Shown here: in pieces, positions 1-5,785 of the stretch
How positions within the stretch are numbered: the stretch's first letter is position 1
Layout of the letters: every line of letters starts with the position of its first letter
The notes under the pieces: generated by a model
Seen by the model: only the letters and a program-made list of their open reading frames with translations
The model's database searches: none
Told to the model about the DNA's origin: nothing
Translations under genes and position numbers: made by a program
DNA from: Candidatus Tagabacteria bacterium CG_4_10_14_0_2_um_filter_40_13
Lineage (GTDB): Bacteria > Patescibacteriota > Minisyncoccia > GCA-002779875
NCBI GenBank assembly: GCA_002792165.1
Contig: PFNV01000034.1
Span: 1-11,445, forward strand
Direction: 5' to 3'
DNA: 11,445 nt

Positions 1-1157
1 GATTAATCATTATCGGATTAATCGCTTTTTGGATTTTTAGGGCTACTGCTCCGGAAACCGCTCCAGCTCCCACGGGAAGCCCGTTCCCTTCCGGCGCAAA
101 AATGCCGGCGCAACCAACGACTCCGACAACCCCAATCCCGACCATTCCAGCCGGAGAATTAAAGCAATTGACGCAACTTACCCAAAAACCCGTGAGTGGC
201 GCGACTTTCATATCAAGCACGACCACGAAACAAGTAGCGCGTTATTTCGAGAAAGCTACCGGACATATTTATGACATCGATATTCAAAAAGGAGAATCTT
301 CCCGTATTTCCAATACCACCATTCCGGGGATTTTTGATGTTCATTGGTTAAAAAACGGCGAGCAAGCCATAATCCGTTACATAGAAAATAACGAGACGGG
401 CGTCGAAGATGCTGTAAGAAATTTCATTATCACTTCTATTTCCGCCACCTCAACTCGCGGCATCTTTCTGTCTTCCGATATCAAAACCGTCGCCGCTTCA
501 CCCAAAGGAGATAAAATTTTCTACTTAAGCCCTTATGACGGTTTAAATTTCGGCATTACGGCCACTCCGGACAATAAAAAACAGAAACAAGTCCTTTCTA
601 TTCCCTTCGGAGAATTTCTCGCTTATTGGCCTAGCGACCGCGCCATTACGCTTCTTACCAAACCATCCGCAGGCGCCAAGGGATATTTTTACAAACTTGA
701 TTCGACAACATCATATTTCGATAAAATCTTAGGGGGCATCGCGGGATTAACCGCGCTTTTGTCGCCTGACGGTGAAAACGTCATTTATAGCGAAGGAAAC
801 AGCCAAGTCATTAAAACATATATTTATAATATCAAAGAAAATAAATCATCTCCCCTTGCTTTAATTACTATGCCGGATAAATGTGTTTGGAGTAAAGTAA
901 AAAAAGAAATCATATATTGCGCTGTTCCTGCGTCCATTCCTGGCGGAACATATCCCGACGATTGGTATCAAGGACTAATTTCTTTCAGCGACCGAATTTG
1001 GAAAATTGATATATCAAATGGCTCAACCGAAATCATCTCGGCCGAAAATAATCAGAATTTCGATTTCATTAATCCTTTCTTAAGCAAAGATGAAAATTAT
1101 ATTTTCTTTCAAGATAAAAAAGACGGCACCCTCTGGAGCTTGAAAATGAGTTCTTAA
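1..1157 (+). CDS. Membrane-anchored beta-propeller protein, 5' end outside the window
   Basis: The reading frame is open to the left edge (first full codon at base 3), so the gene starts upstream; an ATG at 102 lies inside it and is probably not the start. The first visible residues (LIIIGLIAFWIF) are the end of a transmembrane helix. A Pro/Thr/Ala-rich linker follows to about base 165, then a roughly 325-residue domain facing outside the membrane. Short repeats of the type 'SP(D/K)G-x(2)-(I/V)-x-Y' (bases about 510-530 and 765-790) and 'SKDENYIFFQ' near the C-terminus suggest WD40-like/TolB-like propeller blades. A distinctive block with CVWSK, YCAVP and YPDDWYQG lies at about 880-975. From memory this block marks a family conserved in Parcubacteria; its function is unknown. 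It converges on jag, with which it shares bases 1154-1157. Confidence 0.75.
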   Translation, partial: LIIIGLIAFWIFRATAPETAPAPTGSPFPSGAKMPAQPTTPTTPIPTIPAGELKQLTQLTQKPVSGATFISSTTTKQVARYFEKATGHIYDIDIQKGESSRISNTTIPGIFDVHWLKNGEQAIIRYIENNETGVEDAVRNFIITSISATSTRGIFLSSDIKTVAASPKGDKIFYLSPYDGLNFGITATPDNKKQKQVLSIPFGEFLAYWPSDRAITLLTKPSAGAKGYFYKLDSTTSYFDKILGGIAGLTALLSPDGENVIYSEGNSQVIKTYIYNIKENKSSPLALITMPDKCVWSKVKKEIIYCAVPASIPGGTYPDDWYQGLISFSDRIWKIDISNGSTEIISAENNQNFDFINPFLSKDENYIFFQDKKDGTLWSLKMSS

Positions 1158-1621
1158 AGATAAGGCTTTATCACTACTTTTCTGTTGGGCTCCTCGCCAA
1201 CAGATTCAGTCATAATATCAGGACACTCGGTTAGAACGGCGTGAATAATTCGCCGCTCGAATGATGTCATCGGCCGCATAACAATCTCTTTTTTGAAATA
1301 TCTCACTCTTTGGGCGCTTAATCGCGCCTGATTTTTTAAATCATCTATTCTTTTAGCCTGGTAATCGTTTACGTCCAAAGAAAATATAATTTTTTCATTT
1401 TCTTTGTCGCCGCCAATAACTTTTTCTGCTATTCTTTTAACAATGTGATTCAAGGCTAAAAGGTTTTGGCCGTTTTCTCCAATCAAAAGAGAACCCTCTC
1501 GAGTTCTAATTAAAAAACGGATTCCTTCGCCGGTTTCCATAAACTCCACTTCTCCTTTGACGTTCAATTTCTCAAGCAATGTTTCTATAATTTTTTTAAT
1601 ATTTTCCAGCTGCGGCTTCAT
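1154..1621 (-). CDS. jag: Jag/KhpB-type RNA-binding protein (KH and R3H domains)
   Basis: A 155-residue single-strand nucleic-acid-binding protein usually encoded after yidC. A KH domain covers about residues 20-95 and has the GxxG loop as GENG at 48-51 (context LLIGENGQ). An R3H domain covers about 97-155; its signature R-x3-H is R123...H127 in FERRIIH, and it ends in a short beta strand (KVVIKP). The N-terminal Jag_N domain of the longer Firmicutes proteins is absent, so this is the minimal KH-R3H form. Homologues bind many RNAs and affect cell elongation and division. The start codon lies 4 bases after the yidC stop with only a weak TAGG upstream, so expression is probably by read-through of the rpmH operon. 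The stop codon overlaps that of the convergent propeller gene. Confidence 0.93.
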   Translation of the reverse strand: MKPQLENIKKIIETLLEKLNVKGEVEFMETGEGIRFLIRTREGSLLIGENGQNLLALNHIVKRIAEKVIGGDKENEKIIFSLDVNDYQAKRIDDLKNQARLSAQRVRYFKKEIVMRPMTSFERRIIHAVLTECPDIMTESVGEEPNRKVVIKPYL

Positions 1622-1625
1622 ATGC

Positions 1626-2354
1626 CTAGTTTTTCGGGATTTTTTTGGCCCGATAGGCCACGATGGCTTCGTGAACTATAGCAAAAACATTCATTGCTGT
1701 CCAGTATAAAGCGATACCGGAAGAAAACCTAAGCGCTATAAAGAAAATAAAAACGGGCATAATATAACGGGATTGAATAGCCATACTGCGGCTCAATTGC
1801 TCGGAAAATGAATTGGAGTTGGCGCCTGCTTTCGCAATTTTCGGCCCTGCAAGATACATTTGAAAAAACTGGGTAATACCGGCAAGGGCGGCTAAAATAT
1901 AATTGCTCTTGAAAATATCTATCAAGCCGAGAAATACTGTTTGGATTTCGGTCGGCAAAGATACAAAAGAATACAAATCTCCGTCGCTAAATTGAATGCC
2001 GCTCGAAAACAACTTATATAAAGCGATGAGAATCGGCAGCTGGATCAAAAGCATTAAAAATCCCGAAAAAGGACTTATGCCGTGAGCTTTATAAAGAGCC
2101 ATTGTCTGTTTCGTCTGTTCTTGTTTATCTTTTTTGAACTTTTCTTTAATCTGTTTCATTTCCGGCTCAATGGCTCTCATCTTTCGCTGAGTTATAATAG
2201 CGCGATGGCTTAAAGGGAAGATAATAACTCTGGTAATAAGAGTTAAAATAATAACCGCAATGCCAACGTCGTGGTACGGAATAATTCCTACTAAAAAAAC
2301 TAGCGCGTTGTATAATGGCTGATAGAAAATAAGATGAAAAATGTATCCTATCAT
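1626..2354 (-). CDS. yidC: YidC/Oxa1/SpoIIIJ membrane protein insertase
   Basis: A 242-residue insertase that places proteins in the cytoplasmic membrane, alone or with Sec. The first hydrophobic stretch is at about 8-27. The core has five hydrophobic helices, at about 31-48, 97-117, 135-147, 151-168 and 197-230. The conserved intramembrane arginine, which forms the hydrophilic substrate groove, is R42 in LITRVIIFPLS. The charged cytoplasmic hairpin (about 50-92, many Lys/Gln/Glu) follows, as in SpoIIIJ-type proteins. There is no lipobox cysteine and no large periplasmic domain, so it is the short Gram-positive/CPR type. It lies between rnpA (4 bases) and jag (4 bases) in the same direction and has no recognisable ribosome binding site. 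Confidence 0.96.
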   Translation of the reverse strand: MIGYIFHLIFYQPLYNALVFLVGIIPYHDVGIAVIILTLITRVIIFPLSHRAIITQRKMRAIEPEMKQIKEKFKKDKQEQTKQTMALYKAHGISPFSGFLMLLIQLPILIALYKLFSSGIQFSDGDLYSFVSLPTEIQTVFLGLIDIFKSNYILAALAGITQFFQMYLAGPKIAKAGANSNSFSEQLSRSMAIQSRYIMPVFIFFIALRFSSGIALYWTAMNVFAIVHEAIVAYRAKKIPKN

Positions 2355-2358
2355 AAAT

Positions 2359-2697
2359 TTAATTTAAAACCCCTGCTTTTTGTAAAAGTTTTGTAATTTC
2401 TATTTCCAATTCGGAGAATTTCATTTCCAGGCTTCCTTTTTCAAAGAAAATGAGAGCCGAATAATCCTTCTTAACCCGCGGTAAAAGTTTAGAAATAATA
2501 ACCCGACCCCTTCTTTTAATTTTATTGCGGGAAACCGCGCTTTTGATAATTTTTGCAGACACAATAAATACGAAAGAAGAGGAATATTCGGAATCGATAA
2601 TATATTTTAAAGATATATTTTGGCCGCGCAAACTGCGCCCCTGCCGCAGTATTTTTGCTATTAACTCCCTCTTAGCGTTCTTGTTTTTTTGAAACAT
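2359..2697 (-). CDS. rnpA: Ribonuclease P protein component
   Basis: A 112-residue basic protein that binds the RNase P RNA and helps position precursor tRNAs for 5'-leader removal. The family hallmark RNR motif appears as RNKIKRR at residues 57-63, after the central strand FVFIVSAK (about 42-49). The C-terminal helix ends LLQKAGVLN, typical of the family. I chose the ATG at 2697 because it puts the conserved GRS motif at residues 20-22, the usual distance. A longer frame from a TTG at 2739 would add 14 residues without family support and would translate through the hairpin at 2722-2736. It lies between rpmH and yidC. No Shine-Dalgarno sequence precedes the ATG, so the start is less certain than the identity. 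Confidence 0.93.
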   Translation of the reverse strand: MFQKNKNAKRELIAKILRQGRSLRGQNISLKYIIDSEYSSSFVFIVSAKIIKSAVSRNKIKRRGRVIISKLLPRVKKDYSALIFFEKGSLEMKFSELEIEITKLLQKAGVLN

Positions 2698-2721
2698 GCC
2701 AAAATTAAAAGTATTTGCAAC

Positions 2722-2736
2722 CCCGCTAAGCGCGGG
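2722..2736 (-). other. Small GC-rich hairpin between rpmH and rnpA
   Basis: CCCGC (2722-2726) and GCGGG (2732-2736) pair around a 5-base loop. The stem is conspicuously GC-rich in an AT-rich leader. It starts 25 bases upstream of the chosen rnpA start and ends 9 bases past the rpmH stop. There is no following T-run, so it is unlikely to be a terminator. It could be an RNA-processing or 3'-end stabilising element between the abundant rpmH message and the rest of the operon; that role is a guess. Confidence 0.4.
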
Positions 2737-2745
2737 CAAATTCCT

Positions 2746-2880
2746 TTACACACTAAGTCTTTTTCTTCCTTTTCTTCTCCTTTTTTTTAAAACTAGCGCT
2801 CCTTTTTTTGTGCGCTTACGCCCTAAAAACCCATGTACCTTTTTTCTTTTTTTTACTTTTCTCTGGCAACCCGAAATCAT
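2746..2880 (-). CDS. rpmH: Ribosomal protein L34 (bL34)
   Basis: A 44-residue, very basic large-subunit protein. The central HGF (residues 16-18) and the C-terminal KGRKRLSV align without gaps to the L34 family. The N-terminus is divergent: the usual (Y/F)QPS segment reads CQRK, so the conserved proline is missing. I placed the start at the ATG at 2880. Upstream in-frame codons to 2949 exist, but they run through the promoter at 2890-2918 and are not family-like. The predicted transcription start is about 3 bases before this ATG, so the message is probably nearly leaderless. It is the first gene of the rpmH-rnpA-yidC-jag operon and is divergent from dnaA. Confidence 0.93.
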   Translation of the reverse strand: MISGCQRKVKKRKKVHGFLGRKRTKKGALVLKKRRRKGRKRLSV

Positions 2881-3025
2881 AATACTTAAAGTATACGATG
2901 GAGATGTGTTCAGGTCAATATTCACAGTTAATCCACTGATTGTTAACATTTAACGTAAGAAGAGAGTATTGCGATATAAAGTATAATAAAGAGGTCGACA
3001 TCATTATAAAATTTACCATTTTCAT
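2881..3025. promoter_or_regulatory. Divergent rpmH/dnaA control region with candidate DnaA site
   Basis: This 145-base gap holds the rpmH promoter and the dnaA upstream region. For dnaA, a TATAAT at 2982-2987 is the best -10 box, but no good -35 box lies at the right distance. ATATTCACA (2918-2926) matches the relaxed DnaA-box consensus TTWTNCACA at 8 of 9 positions and abuts the rpmH -35 box, which would allow DnaA autoregulation. Two TTAAC motifs (2943-2948 and 2950-2955) recur in the other divergent region (8341-8411). No exact TTATCCACA occurs here. Confidence 0.45.
2890..2918 (-). promoter_or_regulatory. Strong sigma70-type promoter of the rpmH operon
   Basis: On the minus strand a -35 box TTGACC (2918-2913) and a -10 box TATACT (2895-2890) are separated by exactly 17 bases; each differs from consensus at one position. 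The expected start point is near 2883, three bases before the rpmH ATG. This both supports that start codon and predicts a near-leaderless mRNA. Confidence 0.75.
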
Positions 3026-4408
3026 ATGCCCATAGAATTGACGGAAAAAGAGCAAATTTGGGAAAAAGCTCTGGCTGAAATAGAAATGTCTATTTCAAAA
3101 CCGAACTTTCTGACGTGGTTCCAAAATACCAGCATTGCGCAGGAAAATAATGATGTTATTGTCATTAATGTTCCTAATACATTCGTAAAAGAATGGCTTT
3201 CTAATAAATATCATAAGTTGATTATTCAAGTTCTAAGGGGATTATATCCTTCTATTCGTAATGTTGAATATATTATTTGCGCTCAATCGGTTAATAGCCA
3301 AAGAGCGGCTGCTCCGCGCTACAAAAACTTTTCCATAGGCGCTGAAGAGCAGCCGGAGCTGGAAAACATACACATTGACAGGGTGGCCAACTTAAATCCC
3401 CGCTACACATTCGATAACTTTATAGTCGGATCATTTAACGAACTAGCTCACGCCGCCGCTCAAGCAGTAACAAAAAATCTAGGCTCTTCGTATAACCCGT
3501 TGTTTATTTATGGAGGGACGGGTCTCGGTAAAACGCATCTTCTGCAGGCGATCGGAAATAAAATAAGACAAGATAATCCTAACGCTAAAGTTCAATACCT
3601 CACTTCGGAAAAATTTGCCAATGAATATGTCGCGGCGATGCAAAATAACGCAATCCCCTCTTTTAAAGAAAAGTATCGGCAACACGAACTCCTTATAATC
3701 GATGACGTTCAATTTTTTTCCGCTAAATTTAAATTTCAAGAGGAATTTTTTCATATCTTTAACGCTTTATATGAGAAAAATAAGCAGATAATTTTTTCTT
3801 CCGATCGATCTCCTAAAACAATCCCTGAACTTGAAGAGCGTTTAAGGTCGCGTTTCGAGGGAGGCATGCTGGCAAATATTCAACCTCCGGAGTATGAAGC
3901 GCGCAAAGCAATTTTACAATCAAAAGCTGCTCAAAGAGAGTTTATTGTGCCCGAAGAAATCATTGAATATATTGCCCATAATGTCCAAAGTAACGTAAGG
4001 GAGCTTGAAGGAGCGCTTCAATCTGTTTTTGCGCATTCTAAACTTCTTAAAAAGATCCCTTCTTTATTGGAAATAAAGGATGTTCTTCAAGAAAACATTA
4101 AATCCCGCAAAAAAACAACTATCGTTCACCTTATTAAAACCGTTGCTGAATTTTACAACATTTCCGAAAAGGAAATATTTGAACAGACGCGCAAAAAACA
4201 AATCGTCTTTCCGAGACAAATTGCTATGTATCTTCTGCGTGAAGATTTTAATACTTCTTATCCTTACATCGGCGAAAAGTTCGGAGGCAAAGACCACACA
4301 ACAGTAATCCATGCTTATGAAAAAATTGTAAATGGCCTTAAAACTAATGAAAAAATTAAAGAGGATGTAAGACAAATCAGGGAACTACTTTACACAAAAG
4401 AGGTGTAA
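3026..4408 (+). CDS. dnaA: Chromosomal replication initiator DnaA
   Basis: A complete 460-residue initiator that binds DnaA boxes, melts the origin and loads the helicase. Domain I (about 1-85) has the usual W-EKAL...W pattern (F/LTWF at 29-32). A short variable linker follows (about 86-120). The AAA+ domain III has Walker A GGTGLGKT at 163-170, Walker B LLIIDD at 222-227, sensor 1 SSDRSP at 258-263, the arginine finger region RLRSRFEGG (272-280) and sensor 2 NVRELEGA at 323-330. Domain IV carries the signature GGKDHTTVIHAYEKI at 420-434; PRQ at 396-398 and DHT at 423-425 are the box-contacting residues. No ribosome binding site precedes the ATG. The gene is divergent from rpmH and 266 bases upstream of dnaN, the classical arrangement. 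Confidence 0.98.
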   Translation: MPIELTEKEQIWEKALAEIEMSISKPNFLTWFQNTSIAQENNDVIVINVPNTFVKEWLSNKYHKLIIQVLRGLYPSIRNVEYIICAQSVNSQRAAAPRYKNFSIGAEEQPELENIHIDRVANLNPRYTFDNFIVGSFNELAHAAAQAVTKNLGSSYNPLFIYGGTGLGKTHLLQAIGNKIRQDNPNAKVQYLTSEKFANEYVAAMQNNAIPSFKEKYRQHELLIIDDVQFFSAKFKFQEEFFHIFNALYEKNKQIIFSSDRSPKTIPELEERLRSRFEGGMLANIQPPEYEARKAILQSKAAQREFIVPEEIIEYIAHNVQSNVRELEGALQSVFAHSKLLKKIPSLLEIKDVLQENIKSRKKTTIVHLIKTVAEFYNISEKEIFEQTRKKQIVFPRQIAMYLLREDFNTSYPYIGEKFGGKDHTTVIHAYEKIVNGLKTNEKIKEDVRQIRELLYTKEV

Positions 4409-4674
4409 AAATCGTGTATAAGTTCTTTATAAGCCTATGAAAATTATTGGATAAAATCATAATAAAAAGTTGAAAAATAGAAGGCGAAAAATAAACTAAT
4501 AATGATGTATAATTTTAATAACTTTTTATTCACTATTTTCAGAGATTTATTAACAAATTATAAATTCATGAATGTATATAATATTCTTAATTAACAATCT
4601 AAAAAAACTTATCTACATATCCACTTAATAAATAATATATATAATAATTTATTTATCTTTAAAAAAATTAATAT
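4409..4674. other. dnaA-dnaN intergenic region, candidate oriC or unwinding region
   Basis: This 266-base gap is extremely AT-rich, including an alternating AT stretch around 4630-4650. Candidate DnaA boxes are imperfect: TTATCTACA (4609-4617, one mismatch to TTATCCACA), abutting ATATCCACT (4617-4625, two mismatches), and CGTGTATAA (4413-4421), the reverse of TTATACACG. A perfect 11-bp inverted repeat, AATAAAAAGTT (4461-4471) and AACTTTTTATT (4520-4530), encloses 48 bases. TATAAT at 4640-4645 may be a dnaN -10 box without a recognisable -35. I see no open frame, tRNA or convincing terminator after dnaA. Position and base composition support an origin; box quality does not prove it. Confidence 0.5.
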
Positions 4675-5781
4675 ATGAAACTAAAGTGTTTAACTTACCA
4701 TTTGAAAGAATCTCTTGCTCTAGCCGAAAGAATATCCGGTAAAAATATTACTTTACCTATTTTAAATAGTGTTCTAATATCCGCTAAAAAAAAAGAGTTA
4801 AAAATTATTGCTACAAATCTTGAAGTAGGTGTAGAAATTAAAATACCCGCTAAAATAGAAAAAGAAGGAGAAAATGCCGTTCCTTCAAAATTACTTTACA
4901 ACTTTTTATCCAACTTACCTTCCGATGAGAATATTGAATTAGAAGCTTTTCAAAACAACCTTACTATTTCCAGTAATAATACTTCCACAATTATTAAAGG
5001 ATATCCCGTTGAAGATTTCCCTATTTTACCGACAATTAAAGAAAAAGAAATTTTTTTCAATTTACCTGTAAAAGATTTTCTTTCGGGTCTTAATTCAGTT
5101 TATTACGCCTGTTCTTTTACAGAAATGAAACCGGAAATTGCCAGCGTTTTTATAAATTCTCAAAAAAACGCACCTCTTACTTTCGTTGCCACGGATTCTT
5201 TCCGTTTAGCGAGAAAAAATATCCCTTACACGTTTCTGGATTTTCCTCCATTATTAATTCCTTATAGAAATGTTATTGAAATAATGCGAATTTTTGAAAA
5301 TGAAAACGGAGACATCAGATTGATACCCAGTAAAAACCAACTTTTTCTCTTTTCAGAGAGAATAAAATTAGTCTCAAGACTTACAGAGGGAAATTTCCCC
5401 GACTATGAAGAAATTATCCCTAAAAAATTCTTAACAGATGTTGTTATTGATAAAGCGTTATTTAATAATAGTTTAAAAACCGCAAGTATTTTTTCAGGAA
5501 AATTAAATGAAATAAAATTAGAAGTAATACCGGAGAAAAAAATAGCGAAACTACAGGCATCTCATAGTGATCTTGGAGAAAATAAGACAAACATTCCTAT
5601 TGAAATAAGCGGCGAAAAACTAAAAATCACTTTTAACCATAGGTATATTATCGATGGATTGAAATGCGTTCCTTCGGATAAAATTCTCTTAAGATTTAAC
5701 GGCGAAAATAAACCCATTTTGATTACCGGCGCAAAAGATAATTCTTTCTATTACCTGGTAATGCCCATGAAAGATGTTTGA
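4675..5781 (+). CDS. dnaN: DNA polymerase III beta subunit (sliding clamp)
   Basis: A 368-residue ring-forming clamp that tethers the replicative polymerase to DNA. Its length fits the three-domain family (about 1-120, 121-245 and 246-368). The N-terminus (KNITLPILNSVLISA, residues 23-37) and GYPVEDFP near 109-116 are typical of domain I. TDSFRLAR in the middle domain and the C-terminal YYLVMPMK, which forms part of the partner-peptide pocket, are clear family marks. It follows dnaA in the same direction. Its codons are more AT-rich than those of neighbours such as tyrS. It ends with TGA; the next in-frame stop is four codons on. No Shine-Dalgarno sequence precedes the ATG. It converges on the PBP gene with a 4-base gap. 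Confidence 0.97.
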   Translation: MKLKCLTYHLKESLALAERISGKNITLPILNSVLISAKKKELKIIATNLEVGVEIKIPAKIEKEGENAVPSKLLYNFLSNLPSDENIELEAFQNNLTISSNNTSTIIKGYPVEDFPILPTIKEKEIFFNLPVKDFLSGLNSVYYACSFTEMKPEIASVFINSQKNAPLTFVATDSFRLARKNIPYTFLDFPPLLIPYRNVIEIMRIFENENGDIRLIPSKNQLFLFSERIKLVSRLTEGNFPDYEEIIPKKFLTDVVIDKALFNNSLKTASIFSGKLNEIKLEVIPEKKIAKLQASHSDLGENKTNIPIEISGEKLKITFNHRYIIDGLKCVPSDKILLRFNGENKPILITGAKDNSFYYLVMPMKDV

Positions 5782-5785
5782 TTTT

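Noticed and set aside
2698..2739. Longer rnpA from the TTG at 2739
   Set aside because: The extra 14 residues have no family counterpart. The A/G-rich AAAGGA before TTG is only about 2 bases away, and the segment spans a hairpin. The ATG at 2697 gives the usual length.
2881..2949. Longer rpmH frame starting at 2949
   Set aside because: The extra residues cover the near-consensus promoter at 2890-2918, and L34 proteins are about 44-46 residues, which the ATG at 2880 gives exactly.
2696..2953. 85-residue plus-strand frame
   Set aside because: It lies opposite rpmH and its promoter and is a reverse-strand reading of Lys/Arg-rich L34 codons.
5779..5781. TGA recoding (stop read as Gly or Trp) because dnaN ends in TGA
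   Set aside because: No gene in the window has an internal in-frame TGA, and dnaN already ends at its normal C-terminus (MPMKDV), so the standard code is sufficient.
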